A stretch of DNA of 57,986 nt from Chloroflexota bacterium (GCA_012729455.1 JAAYDC010000024.1:1-57986), one strand, 5' to 3'; positions 48,488-57,930 are shown, numbered from the stretch's first letter. Notes: generated by a model not told the origin, from the letters alone. Translations and numbers: made by a program.

Positions 48488-50272
48488 GTGAACGCGCGCC
48501 GGCATAGTCGCCTGCACTTGATCGTCTTTGTGTTGCTTGCAACAGCAAGTGCAGTTTTACTATTACTGAACAACCAGAACTCTCGTGCAGCGAAACCCGC
48601 TGCGGTGCACACTGCTTACTTGCCGATCGTAGCCAGATCGCTGCAGGGTTCAGATACCGACCTCTTTATCGACCACGTCGAAGTAGTTCAGGGTATCCAG
48701 TCACCCGATAACACCGTTAACCTGGTGGCAGATCGCACCACCATGGTGCGCGTCTTTGTCAGTTCTAACCTAACCACAAATATCAACAATGTGACCGTCA
48801 GGCTGACAGCATCGTTGGATGGGGTGCCTCTGGTAGGTTCGATCACCAGCGCACCTCAGACCGTGGGTGCCTCCACAGAGCGTCTGCAGCTGCGCGGGAC
48901 TTTTAACTTTGTTCTGCCAAGCAACTGGCTGGCTGCAGGAGAGCTCGAGGTAACCGCGACAGTTGATCCAGACGATGTTATCTATGAGCAGATCGAGGGC
49001 AACAATACGGTTGTCACCGCCGCCGAGTTGCTGGATGTGCCGGCGCTGGATCTAAAGATCGTGCCGATCCGCTACTATGACACCTATAAGGGCCTTTGGT
49101 ATAACGCTCCTGGCGACGATATCAGCGACTATATCAAGCGTATCTTCCCGATTTCGAATGTGCAAGTCACCTTGGCACCTGCCCAAGACTTTGTCGGGGA
49201 GCTCAGCCATCCGGATTTCAACACCAGCTACAACAGCTGGCTCAGGTTCTTGGAGATGATCGACAGCTTGCGGGTACTTGAGAATGCGCCCGAAGGTCGT
49301 GTTTATTATGGTTATGCCCCCACCCAGAATACCATGTATGACCGCTGGTATTTGGGCGGTATAGCCGGGTTGGGCTACGTTGGCTGGCGTGACTCTGTGG
49401 GCTTACAGCTGCACCCGAACGTCTGGGGCGCAAATGTCTCGGCGCTGGTGGCTGCCCACGAGATCGGCCACAACCTCGGTCTGCGGCATGCTCCGGGATG
49501 CGGTGCGACTTCGGTCGACCCTTACTGGCCGACACCGAATGACGGCCGCATCGGTGAGGTGGGCATTGACCTTGAAATCATGGAAGTCAAAGACCCCCTT
49601 GAAAACTATGACTTGATGAGCTATTGCGGGCCGCGTTGGATCTCGCCCTATTCCTATTCCAAGCTGCTCGATAGCCAAGCTTCAATAGCTAGTGTTGGTG
49701 CGGACATCCAGGCAGCGCCCGTCGAGAGCCTGTTTGTACGTGCTGCTATCGATATGCAGGCTGATACGGCGACGCTCTCACCGGTTTATCATATCGAGGC
49801 TGCTCCACTGGGTATTGACCCGCGCAGCGATTATTGGATCGCCCTGGTGGACGCTGATGGTATCGAGCTCTCGCGCACGCCGGTGGTCGTGCGCGAGGCC
49901 AGCGCGGTTTCCCTGAGTGCCTTTTCGATAGTAGTTGTCATTCCTGCGCCTGAAGCCGCTGTTGCCAGTGTGGTGATCGGCCATGGCGAGCAGGTGATCG
50001 GCCAGCGTGTGCTAACTCAGATAGACGCCCAACCAGTGTCCAACGACGTGCGTCTCTCTGGCTCTCTCCTGCACTGGCAAAACAACGGCTTGCCTGCTAC
50101 GGTGCGTTACACAGCCGATGGGGGGGCTACTTGGGAAGTGCTGGCAGTTGATACCCTCAAAACCTCGCTGATGGTCGACCTCACGTCACTCACTCCAGGC
50201 GGTTACTTTGAGATCACCCTGGCGGATAGCAGTCTGCCGCTAATCTACCAGGTGCACGCTGGTGCACGCTGA
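48488..50272 (+). CDS. exported metzincin-type zinc metalloprotease with CARDB-like domain
   Basis: A 594-residue protein. An N-terminal signal anchor (about residues 12-30) is followed by TAYLPIVARS. A CARDB-like Ig domain comes next (about 55-185: RTTMVRVFVSS, NNVTVRLTASLDG, GELEVTATVDPDD). The protease domain carries the zinc motif HEIGHNLGLRH (His 324, Glu 325, His 328, His 334), and DLMSYCGP about 45 residues later provides a Met-turn-like segment. A beta-rich C-terminal region ends the protein. I chose GTG 48488, with GGGGGA upstream, because the consensus promoter lies inside the longer frame. It probably cleaves extracellular protein. It lies directly beside the DnaA-box region. Confidence 0.85.
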   Translation: MNARRHSRLHLIVFVLLATASAVLLLLNNQNSRAAKPAAVHTAYLPIVARSLQGSDTDLFIDHVEVVQGIQSPDNTVNLVADRTTMVRVFVSSNLTTNINNVTVRLTASLDGVPLVGSITSAPQTVGASTERLQLRGTFNFVLPSNWLAAGELEVTATVDPDDVIYEQIEGNNTVVTAAELLDVPALDLKIVPIRYYDTYKGLWYNAPGDDISDYIKRIFPISNVQVTLAPAQDFVGELSHPDFNTSYNSWLRFLEMIDSLRVLENAPEGRVYYGYAPTQNTMYDRWYLGGIAGLGYVGWRDSVGLQLHPNVWGANVSALVAAHEIGHNLGLRHAPGCGATSVDPYWPTPNDGRIGEVGIDLEIMEVKDPLENYDLMSYCGPRWISPYSYSKLLDSQASIASVGADIQAAPVESLFVRAAIDMQADTATLSPVYHIEAAPLGIDPRSDYWIALVDADGIELSRTPVVVREASAVSLSAFSIVVVIPAPEAAVASVVIGHGEQVIGQRVLTQIDAQPVSNDVRLSGSLLHWQNNGLPATVRYTADGGATWEVLAVDTLKTSLMVDLTSLTPGGYFEITLADSSLPLIYQVHAGAR

Positions 50273-50415
50273 GTAACCACTCCCGCCGCCGACTGCGAGT
50301 TTTATACCAGCTTCAGCATCTTCCCAGAATAAGCCCGCGTATCACATAATAAGCGTCTGCCTAGCGAACTGCATAATAGCCTCAGTCTCGGCAGACAGCT
50401 CTGCCTGATTCAGGT

Positions 50416-51840
50416 CTACCGTGTGTGCAGCGATAGGTCCGCAGCGCTGAGGGTGCCGCCCTCGACAAACACACCCAGCGCGCCCTCGCGATGGTCGTAC
50501 ATGCGTGCGCTCAGGGCGATCTCGTTGTTGACATAAACTTCAGCGATAGTGCCCTCGCACACCACCTGCAGTGTGATCGGGAGCCCGGCGCCAACTTGCA
50601 GCGGGCGCTCCAGGCCTGTCTGGTGCGGCGCATCACCGGGGCGCGGCCAGGTATCCCACACCAGGCGCTGCTGACCGGGCTCGATGCGCACATAGTAGCC
50701 AGTCTCAGCATCAGCGCTGGCGCGCAGCATGACGCCTAGGTTGTGGGTGCCCTCGCTAAAGGAGAACTGTGCGCTAAAGAGACAACTTTCGGGCATATTA
50801 CCCAGCATGGCGCAGGCCCACTCCTGCGGAGACGCTTTAACCACCAGCTCACGCGCGTTTTGCTGTACCTGTCCGGCGACGGGCACTACCTGGAGGGGGT
50901 GCTCTTGGATGAACTGAGCTACGATTTGCTGTGGGCAGCTGGCTGCCAGGGTGCCGTCGTCGCGCTGGCTGAGGGCATGCACCGCCAGGTTTCCGCCCCA
51001 GTTCCAAGGGCTCTGGTCAGTCTCAGGCGTGCGGGTGGGGTTCCAGCCAAACAAGTAGCGTTCCGCGGGGCTTGCGGCTGTTTTGGCAGCATAAAAGGCG
51101 CGCCCATCAAAGGCGTCGTCATCCGGCGTGATCCAGGGGCCCGCCAGACTGCGCGCCATCCGGTAGCGTGTCAGCAGTTTCTGCGAGTATTCCGAAAAGA
51201 CCAGATACCACCAATCGCCAATGCGGAACAGATCGGGGCATTCGTGGGTGTGATACAACCCCGGCGCATAGAATGGTTCGGGTGCCACTTGCCAGTGCAC
51301 CAGGTCGGTGCTGGTGGCCAGGGCGGTGCAGCCGCGCCGGCGAGGGATGCCGCTGCTCTGCCGGGCACAGATCAGCATCCAGTATTCACGCGCAGAATCG
51401 TTCCAAAACACAAAGGGGTCACGCCAGTCGTTGGGCTCGTACAGCTCTGGCGGGGCATAAAAGGTATCCGCGGGCACCTTTTGCCAGCTGAGCAGGTCAT
51501 CCGAGACGGCGTGCATAATCGCCTGATGCGGTAGACCGCGCGATTGTACGGCCGGGTTGTGTCCGGTATAAAAGATGTGATAGCGTCTCTCACCCTCGAT
51601 CACAGAGCCGGTGAATACCCAACGCTCCTGTTCATCTTCGGCGCCCCGCGCGAGCATCTCGCCGCGATCCTCGAAATGCACGAAATCGGTGGTCGTCACC
51701 AGATACCAGGGCGTGCCCGAGCCATGCCCCTCGGCGTCGCGCCAATCCAGCAGATAATAAAGGTAAAAGGTGCCATCTTTATAAAAGGGGATATAATCGC
51801 CCGACCAGGCGCCTTCCGGCTTAAAAAAGAGCGGTTGCAT
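50416..51840 (-). CDS. GH32-like five-bladed propeller glycoside hydrolase
   Basis: A 474-residue protein without a signal peptide. The propeller carries the three acidic motifs of the GH32/GH43/GH68 group: an N-terminal Asp in AWSGDYIPFYKDG (the classical WMNDPNG is altered), DWRDPFVF, and HECPDLFRI with the acid/base Glu. Residues from about 330 form a beta-sandwich (FSEGTHNLGVMLRAS, PITLQVVCEGTIAEVYVNNE) like the GH32 C-terminal domain. Fructosidase activity is possible but the altered first motif makes another substrate likely. I chose the ATG at 51840, with GGGAGG upstream. Divergent from the GH29-like gene. Confidence 0.8.
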   Translation of the reverse strand: MQPLFFKPEGAWSGDYIPFYKDGTFYLYYLLDWRDAEGHGSGTPWYLVTTTDFVHFEDRGEMLARGAEDEQERWVFTGSVIEGERRYHIFYTGHNPAVQSRGLPHQAIMHAVSDDLLSWQKVPADTFYAPPELYEPNDWRDPFVFWNDSAREYWMLICARQSSGIPRRRGCTALATSTDLVHWQVAPEPFYAPGLYHTHECPDLFRIGDWWYLVFSEYSQKLLTRYRMARSLAGPWITPDDDAFDGRAFYAAKTAASPAERYLFGWNPTRTPETDQSPWNWGGNLAVHALSQRDDGTLAASCPQQIVAQFIQEHPLQVVPVAGQVQQNARELVVKASPQEWACAMLGNMPESCLFSAQFSFSEGTHNLGVMLRASADAETGYYVRIEPGQQRLVWDTWPRPGDAPHQTGLERPLQVGAGLPITLQVVCEGTIAEVYVNNEIALSARMYDHREGALGVFVEGGTLSAADLSLHTR

Positions 51841-51891
51841 GCGGTTGACCTCCCAGGGTTTTGTATAGATGGATAATCGTTCAAGCTGGTA

Positions 51892-51897
51892 TATAAT
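51892..51897 (+). promoter_or_regulatory. possible -10 element for the GH29-like gene
   Basis: Consensus TATAAT 29 bases before the ATG at 51927, within the 86-base divergent gap. The -35 region (ATGGAT at 17-base spacing) is poor, so the call is weak. Confidence 0.35.
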
Positions 51898-51926
51898 GCA
51901 ACCGAACTGATGCATAAAGGAGCAGG

Positions 51927-52865
51927 ATGCGGGCAAACACCGATTGGTTCCAACAGGCTGGGTGGGGCGTCTTTTTCCACTATCTCACCAGCCATACCAC
52001 CTCGTCAGAAGACTGGAATAAACGTGTGGGTGGCTTTGACACAGTGCTCTTTGCCGACCAGCTCGCCCAGGTGCAGGCGCCTTATTGCTTCTTTACCATT
52101 GGGCAGAACTCGGGGCATTACTGCGCTCCTAACCGCGTATATGACGGCTTTGTCGGGCGGGAGCCCTCTCTGTGCTCGCGGCGCGACCTGATCGCCGACT
52201 TGTATGATGCCCTGCACGCGCGCGGCATCGAGTTGCTGGTTTACTTGCCCAGCGGCGCCGCCACGATGGACAAACTCGCCATGGAAAGGCTCGAGTGGCG
52301 CTGGGGGCTCGACCAGCCCTGGGAGGTAGGCGGAGGCAAACCAACCGGCGAACGCTTGGAGGCTTTTCAGCGCCGTTGGGAGGCTGTGATCGCCGAGTGG
52401 TCGCGTACGTGGGGAAACAAGGTGCGCGGCTGGTGGTTCGACGGTTGCTATTTTGCCGATGCGATGTATCGTCATCCCGAGGCGCCCAACTTTGCCAGTT
52501 TTGCGGCCGCCGCCAAAGCCGGCAATTTGAAGAGCCTGGTAGCGTTCAACCCGGGCGTCTTTACGCCGGTCTTTTCGCTCAGCGAGGCCGAAGATTACAC
52601 CGCCGGAGAGATCGCCGAGGCCTTCCCGACCTGCCCGGGGCGTTGGGTGGACGGCGCCCAGTATCAGGTGCTCTCTTACCTGGGCGAGCGCTGGTCGGGA
52701 GGCCAGCCTCGCCTGACGGATGAACTCGCCGCTGCCTACACGGTTTACCTGATACAACGGGGCGGGGTGATGACTTGGGATCTGCCTGTAGCCGATGATG
52801 GCGCCATCGCACCAGCCTACATGCGCCAGCTTACTGCAATCAATCGCGCTGTCCAGGCGCGCTAA
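51927..52865 (+). CDS. GH29-like alpha-L-fucosidase-type protein
   Basis: A 312-residue barrel protein resembling the catalytic domain of GH29 alpha-L-fucosidases, without the usual C-terminal beta domain and without a signal peptide. FQQAGWGVFFHY at the start and KVRGWWFDGCYF (putative nucleophile Asp about 172) are the recognisable segments. The length (usual GH29 is 400-500) and a missing clear acid/base make the fucosidase assignment tentative. The ATG at 51927 has AAGGAG 4 bases upstream. It is followed after 29 bases by another putative hydrolase, likely in one operon. Confidence 0.7.
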   Translation: MRANTDWFQQAGWGVFFHYLTSHTTSSEDWNKRVGGFDTVLFADQLAQVQAPYCFFTIGQNSGHYCAPNRVYDGFVGREPSLCSRRDLIADLYDALHARGIELLVYLPSGAATMDKLAMERLEWRWGLDQPWEVGGGKPTGERLEAFQRRWEAVIAEWSRTWGNKVRGWWFDGCYFADAMYRHPEAPNFASFAAAAKAGNLKSLVAFNPGVFTPVFSLSEAEDYTAGEIAEAFPTCPGRWVDGAQYQVLSYLGERWSGGQPRLTDELAAAYTVYLIQRGGVMTWDLPVADDGAIAPAYMRQLTAINRAVQAR

Positions 52866-52894
52866 ATCACAATACACCGTTCAGGAGGCACGAT

Positions 52895-54895
52895 ATGGCA
52901 TATGCGGGGCGTTGGTATGGCGATGGGGTGGCTTTTGGCATGCACTATGATCTGCATGCCAACGCCAAGGATACCGACCTGGGCGCGCACGTGCGCATTG
53001 AAGAACTCTTGCCCGACCTGGGCCTGATGGCTCCGCAGTGGATCCAGACCGACATGAAGGGTGGGCCCGGCATGACCAGCTGGTTCTCAACCACGCCCAC
53101 TGCCACTGTCAGTCCGGGTGTGGTGCAGGATGCCCTGCACGGCTGGGCGGCTGCAGCGCGCAAGCTGGGCGTTCCCATTCACGGGCATTATGCCGGGCTG
53201 GATGACGAAGCTGCCTGGGAAAAGTACCCTGCCTGGCGCCTGGTGCCCAACCCCGCCGGCAAGAGCACCGGTCGGCCGCACATCTGCCCGCGCAGCGAGT
53301 ATGTCGACAAACTGATGGTGCCGCAGCTGATCGAGGCTGTCGAGCGCTATGGCCTGAACGGCTTTTGGGTGGATGGCGAAGTGGCGGGCTATATGTTTTG
53401 CTACTGCCCGCGCTGCCGCGACGCCTTTCGCCAGCAAACCGGCTTACAGGAGCCACCGACCGATATCGAGGATCCGCAGTGGCTCAAGTGGGTGGCTTTC
53501 CAGCGCCAGACCTTTGTAGAGTTCGTGACCCATTATATCGAAGCGGTGCACGAGCGCTGTCCGCAGGCGCTGATCTGCGACAACTATCTCTATACCTATC
53601 GCATGCCCGGCGAGCCGGTGGCACCCAGCGACTGGATTTCGGGCGATGTCTGGATGAGCCTCGACGAGGTGCGCATCGAGGCACGCTTTATGGCCACCCG
53701 ACAGCGTCCCTGGGATGTAATGGGCTGGGCATTCGACAAGCCGCACGGCGCAGATCGCGCCAGTGAGCGCGTTCCCTGGGAGGTCAAGTCGGTAGCCAGG
53801 CTGCAGCAGGAAGCCGCTGTGTGCCTGAGCCTGGGCGGTAACTTTCAGATCTATGAGACCACCAACCTGCGCGATGGCCGCCTGGTCAACTGGCGCATGG
53901 AGCGCTTTGGCAAAGTAGGCGACTTTTTTCGTGAGCGTCAGGAGCTGTGTATCGGCAGTACTGCCTTTCCACAGGTGGTGGTGTTGAATTCAGAGCAGCA
54001 CGTCTATAGCCAAAAGGTCGATAACCTCTTCTGGGCTTACGACCTGGATGCCATCCACGGGGCAGTCTATGGTCTGAGCGAAAACAGCCTGAGTGTCGAG
54101 CTGATGGATGAGTGGGCCCTCAAGCCCGTCCTGGAGCGTTACCCTCTGGTGGTAGCACCTGAACAGGACAACATGTCCGATTCGATGGTGACTGAGCTCA
54201 AGGGCTATGTAGAAAATGGCGGCAACCTGCTGCTCTCGGGAGCGGCTGCCTACGAGCGTTTTGGAGAGGCGTTCCTGGGCGCCACCTCGACAGGGATTGA
54301 AGAAGACGCGGTGTTCTATATTCGATCCGGCGACGGTTCGACGCCGGTGTATAGCAAGGTGTGGCGTAAACTCGCGCCTACAACTGCCGAAGGCCTCAGT
54401 GCTGTCGGGCGCACACCGCTCACGAACGCTGAGATGACCGATTTTCCGCCGGTTGTGATCAACAAGGTAGGTAAGGGCAAGGTCGCCTATATCCCATGCG
54501 ACCTGTTCAAAGCCTTTGAGTTAACGCGCTATCAGATGATTCGTGTGTTTATTGGTGCAGTTGTGCGCGCGCTGAAGCCGCCGATCGCCATCAATGTGGT
54601 AGCACCTCCCAAAGTGGATGTGACGCAACGGTTAAAAGATAACAAGGTTTTGGTGCACCTGTTGAATCGCCAGGAAGGTTACATCAGTCCGGCGAATCCG
54701 GACGGCAACCCGACCCCAGCCGGTCCGGTGGTGATATCGGCGATTATGCCCAACAAACCGAGCGCGGTGCAGGTGCTCTTTGTCGAAGGCACTACCAGCT
54801 ATACGGTGAACGATACCGAGGACGGCACTGGAACGGTGGTGCGGCTGGTGGTACCCGAGGTGCCCGTGCACTGTACAGCGGTGTTAACTTTTTAG
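52895..54895 (+). CDS. putative glycoside hydrolase (GHL6 / beta-galactosidase trimerisation-like)
   Basis: A 666-residue protein. A barrel (about 1-380) has YGLNGFWVDGEVAGYMFCYC and CRDAF, a pattern found in the hypothetical GHL6 and GH42-related families, with the acidic DGE as a candidate catalytic site. Residues about 390-570 look like a Rossmann-like trimerisation domain (YPLVVAPEQDNMSDSM, YVENGGNLLLSG), and a beta domain closes the protein. No signal peptide. The ATG follows AGGAGG. It is preceded by the GH29-like gene and followed by the SUI1 gene after 10 bases. The substrate is unknown. Confidence 0.7.
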   Translation: MAYAGRWYGDGVAFGMHYDLHANAKDTDLGAHVRIEELLPDLGLMAPQWIQTDMKGGPGMTSWFSTTPTATVSPGVVQDALHGWAAAARKLGVPIHGHYAGLDDEAAWEKYPAWRLVPNPAGKSTGRPHICPRSEYVDKLMVPQLIEAVERYGLNGFWVDGEVAGYMFCYCPRCRDAFRQQTGLQEPPTDIEDPQWLKWVAFQRQTFVEFVTHYIEAVHERCPQALICDNYLYTYRMPGEPVAPSDWISGDVWMSLDEVRIEARFMATRQRPWDVMGWAFDKPHGADRASERVPWEVKSVARLQQEAAVCLSLGGNFQIYETTNLRDGRLVNWRMERFGKVGDFFRERQELCIGSTAFPQVVVLNSEQHVYSQKVDNLFWAYDLDAIHGAVYGLSENSLSVELMDEWALKPVLERYPLVVAPEQDNMSDSMVTELKGYVENGGNLLLSGAAAYERFGEAFLGATSTGIEEDAVFYIRSGDGSTPVYSKVWRKLAPTTAEGLSAVGRTPLTNAEMTDFPPVVINKVGKGKVAYIPCDLFKAFELTRYQMIRVFIGAVVRALKPPIAINVVAPPKVDVTQRLKDNKVLVHLLNRQEGYISPANPDGNPTPAGPVVISAIMPNKPSAVQVLFVEGTTSYTVNDTEDGTGTVVRLVVPEVPVHCTAVLTF

Positions 54896-54905
54896 AGGGA
54901 TCAGA

Positions 54906-55262
54906 ATGCCGCCATCTGGCAAGCTGGTTTATTCGAGCGATACAGGCCGCCTGGATGGCGTATGCCCGCGCTGCCGCAAAGAACCATGCGCCTGCCAGGA
55001 TCAGGGAGCAACGCCCGCGCCTCAGCGCGCGGTACGAGTTGAACGCAGCCGGCGCGGACGGAGCGGCAAGACTGTCACGCTGGTGAGCGGCATCCATCTG
55101 CCTGCCGCAGAGCTGAGTGTGCTCGCCGCGACTTGCGCAAAAACTGCGCCACTGGAGGCATACCCCCAGAAGGGGTTGTCGAGTTGCAGGGCGACCAGCG
55201 TGAGGCGGTTACCGAGTTTCTGCGCGCCGGGGGTTACCGGGTGGTGCTGGCGGGGCGGGTAA
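54906..55262 (+). pseudogene. SUI1/YciH-family translation factor, frame disrupted
   Basis: A SUI1 (eIF1/YciH-like) gene of 118 codons. The N-terminal half is intact: GKLVYSSDTGRLDG, a CPRCRKEPCAC zinc-ribbon-like segment, and RSGKTVTLVSGI. After base 55132 the conserved second half (LRKNCATGG, EGVVELQGDQREAV, GGYRVVLAG) continues in another frame, as if one C were lost from GACCTTG. Near 55252-55255 a GGGG run, read as GGG, would restore the first frame and give the standard ending LAGG before the TAA at 55260. With both indels corrected the product has the usual length. As written, the frame gives a garbled C-terminus. It could be sequencing error or a decayed gene. Confidence 0.8.
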
Positions 55263-55288
55263 ACAGTCGACATTTGAAGCTTTATGCG

Positions 55289-55321
55289 AGCCGGGCAGGC
55301 CAAACTACCCGGCTCTGTTTT
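55289..55321 (+). terminator. intrinsic terminator after the SUI1 gene
   Basis: AGCCGGG / CCCGGCT stem (55289-55295 with 55308-55314), 12-base loop, followed by CTGTTTT. It supports the end of the SUI1 gene at 55262. Confidence 0.6.
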
Positions 55322-55327
55322 AGGCGC

Positions 55328-55357
55328 TTGCAAAAGCGTGCTTGCCTCGGCTAGAAT
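55328..55357 (+). promoter_or_regulatory. predicted sigma70 promoter of the GH-A hydrolase gene
   Basis: -35 TTGCAA, 18-base spacer, -10 TAGAAT (55352-55357), 46 bases before the ATG at 55404. Confidence 0.45.
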
Positions 55358-55403
55358 ATGCCTCAGCACATCAAGGCCGTCAGATCGGCAGGGAGAAAAC
55401 CGC

Positions 55404-57869
55404 ATGCCAGATAAACCCACCACCTGGGAGTTAGCCATCGCCAATGCTGCGCATGAAGGAGCGATGCGTATCATCATCCAGGACGCACCCGGCAACGCAG
55501 ATGCGTTACAGATGGATGTCGTGCTGGATGCTCCGTATGAAGCCCTGCAGTCACGCATCTGGCCGGTAGAGGCTGGACGTGCCTATGCCCTGCACGCCAT
55601 GGTCAAGACAGCCCTCGACCGCGCCTATGGCCAGCTCAGGCTGCACTGGCTGGCGGTAGATGGCAGCGATCTGGGTGATGTTCGGAGCGAACTGGCCTTT
55701 TGTGACCACGACTATGCCCCGATGACGATTTGGGGCGTGGCACCCGCAGGCGCTGTGATAGCCAAAGCCGGTATGTATTTACAGGCGGTAGGCCAGATGG
55801 GACGCGTCGGTGCGGGCGGATCGCTGTGGCTCAGCCCAGCCAGTATTAACCCCAGCCTGCTGCTGGAAGCCAAGCCCGCTGCTCCCGGGGCGCTGTTCAA
55901 TGCGCTCAAACCGACGGAATACGCTATCACGGTCAGCGGGGCGCCCAGCGACCTGGCGGCCATCGAGTTGAGCTACCGCCTGGAAGATTTCGACCGCGAG
56001 GTGGTGCATAGTGGTGTATTGGATGTGAACCTCAAGCAGGGTCAGGCCAAGGTCTATCTGCGCCTGCCAGCCCTGCCTATGGGCTACTATGAACTCGATC
56101 TGCGCGCGAATGCCCCGGGGCTGGAAGAAGCGCGTCAGCGTCTTTCGCTGGGCAGCGTCACACCGCTCGATTTCGAACCGCCGGAACACTACGCCATCGC
56201 CATCGATGCCGGCCTGTCATGGCCGACGGGCGGTGACTCCAGCAAGCGCGACGTACTGGCTACCGACGGGCGCTTCGCCACCCAGGCCGCATCCAGCTAC
56301 CGCCTGGGCTTGCGTACCCTGCGCGATCGTCTGAGCTGGGGAGACGTCAACCCGCAGCCGGGGGTCTTTGACTGGGGCAGGTATGGCCGGGCTGCGCGCA
56401 TCCAGCACGAAAATGGCCTGGAGGTTTACCAGGTTTTTCACGATACGCCACTCTGGGCGCTGGCCAGCTCATTGAACCCCACGCCGAATCGCTCCCTGCC
56501 GCCCTGGGATCTGCGCACGATGTATGATCTGGGTGCTCGCCTGGCGGTGGATCAGGGGCGCTACATCCGTTACTTTGAGGTTTGGAACGAACCGGATGGC
56601 GGCTTTTTCTCCGGCCACCCGTGGGATATAGCGGCGCTCACCAAGGCCTGTGCGCTCGGTATCCGCGATGTTGATCCCACGATCGGCATCCTTTCGGCAT
56701 CGCGCTGTACCGGTACCGAGTTCTGGGAAAAGTGGTTGGCCAACGGCGCGGGCGCCTATGTCGATATCTTTAACCAGCACTCTTACGGCAAGCCCGAAGA
56801 TCAGTTCGCGCTCCACCAGGAAGACCGCGATATACTGGCCAGGTATGGCCTCGAGCTGCCGATCTGGATGACCGAGATGGGCATGCGCGGTAGCCCAACG
56901 CCAGATGGTTCGTACCGCCTGGCGGAAGAGATCCAGGTTTCCTATATCCTGCGCTGCTATGCCTGCGGGTTGGCCAGCGGGTTGGATCGCTTCTTTTTCT
57001 TTTACCAGCAGGAATTCCTCGAGTATGGCATGCACCTGTGGGGCGTGCAGCGCGATGATCTCACGCCCAAACCCTCCTTTATCGCGTTAGGGGCGCTCAT
57101 CCGCCAGGTGGGTGAGGCCAAGGTGGTGGGGTATCTGCAGGAGGATGATTCCTACTGCATAGTCTTTGAGCGCCAGCCGGGCGATTTCGTGGGGGTGGCG
57201 TGGTCCAACACCAACTCACTGGTCGAAACGGGCTGGGCGGCGACATTACCGGTGCTCGAACCGGGGCAAGATTGGTCCACCGCGGATGGATCGTTCACGC
57301 TGCCACTGTGCAAGGGCGCCTATCTGGTGGATAGCATCGGCCGCAAGTTGCGCGAACTGGAGGGCGACTCGTTTGAGTTAAAGCTCTCGCTGAAACCGGT
57401 CTTTGTGCGCGGATTGGACATCAGCCGCATGCAGCTACGCGAGGTGCCGCCGACACCGCATTTCGCACCTTCGCACGAGGGCTTTGGTGAACGGCAGCAC
57501 GTCTTTATGCAGGCCGTTACGCGCCCCAGCCAGCCGCGCCTGGCGCATGATGATGCACAAAAGCAGAAAAATGTGCTGTATATCCAGGAAGGTGCGGCAG
57601 AAGAACTGGCGTTGGTTGTGCACAACTACAGCCAGCAGGATGTGCGTACGAGCGTGCGCCTGACGTTGCCGCAAGGTTGGGAACTGGTGAGTATGGATCC
57701 CACGGATGTGGCGGTGGCAGCCGGCAAGGCGGTCTCGATCCGTGCCTCCTTTGTTCCGCGGCAGGTCGCGGCGGGTGTGGAATATTGCGTGAGCGCAGTC
57801 ATGCTGCTGGGCGGTGCGCCTCAAGATCAGGTGGCGGTGTACTACTATAAGGGCGTTGTGGGAGAGTGA
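55404..57869 (+). CDS. clan GH-A glycoside hydrolase-like protein (GH39/GH5-like barrel)
   Basis: An 821-residue protein without a signal peptide. An N-terminal beta region (about 1-265) is followed by a TIM barrel (about 270-580). The acid/base Glu is in YFEVWNEPDGG (about 396) and the nucleophile Glu in PIWMTEMGMRG (about 491), the usual GH-A arrangement. The PQPGVFDWGRYGR segment is common in GH39/GH42-type barrels. C-terminal beta domains include an Ig-like region near the end (LALVVHNYSQQDVRTSVRL). The ATG at 55404 has GGGAG upstream; a longer frame to 55284 spans the terminator and promoter. A retaining beta-glycosidase is likely; the substrate is not determined. Confidence 0.78.
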   Translation: MPDKPTTWELAIANAAHEGAMRIIIQDAPGNADALQMDVVLDAPYEALQSRIWPVEAGRAYALHAMVKTALDRAYGQLRLHWLAVDGSDLGDVRSELAFCDHDYAPMTIWGVAPAGAVIAKAGMYLQAVGQMGRVGAGGSLWLSPASINPSLLLEAKPAAPGALFNALKPTEYAITVSGAPSDLAAIELSYRLEDFDREVVHSGVLDVNLKQGQAKVYLRLPALPMGYYELDLRANAPGLEEARQRLSLGSVTPLDFEPPEHYAIAIDAGLSWPTGGDSSKRDVLATDGRFATQAASSYRLGLRTLRDRLSWGDVNPQPGVFDWGRYGRAARIQHENGLEVYQVFHDTPLWALASSLNPTPNRSLPPWDLRTMYDLGARLAVDQGRYIRYFEVWNEPDGGFFSGHPWDIAALTKACALGIRDVDPTIGILSASRCTGTEFWEKWLANGAGAYVDIFNQHSYGKPEDQFALHQEDRDILARYGLELPIWMTEMGMRGSPTPDGSYRLAEEIQVSYILRCYACGLASGLDRFFFFYQQEFLEYGMHLWGVQRDDLTPKPSFIALGALIRQVGEAKVVGYLQEDDSYCIVFERQPGDFVGVAWSNTNSLVETGWAATLPVLEPGQDWSTADGSFTLPLCKGAYLVDSIGRKLRELEGDSFELKLSLKPVFVRGLDISRMQLREVPPTPHFAPSHEGFGERQHVFMQAVTRPSQPRLAHDDAQKQKNVLYIQEGAAEELALVVHNYSQQDVRTSVRLTLPQGWELVSMDPTDVAVAAGKAVSIRASFVPRQVAAGVEYCVSAVMLLGGAPQDQVAVYYYKGVVGE

Positions 57870-57894
57870 CCCTCCTAGTCCGCAGCTCTACATA

Positions 57895-57930
57895 ACAACA
57901 GGCGCCGATTTTCACACCGGCGCCTGTTGT
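57895..57930. terminator. hairpin terminator between convergent genes
   Basis: Perfect 13-bp stem (57895-57907 with 57918-57930), 10-base loop, 25 bases after the hydrolase stop and adjacent to the end of a minus-strand frame. Confidence 0.7.

Noticed and set aside
50273-50415. Weak inverted repeat GTCTGCC / GGCAGAC between the metzincin and GH32-like genes
   Set aside because: Seven-base arms with a 28-base loop and no T-run; not a convincing terminator. The gap otherwise shows nothing clear.
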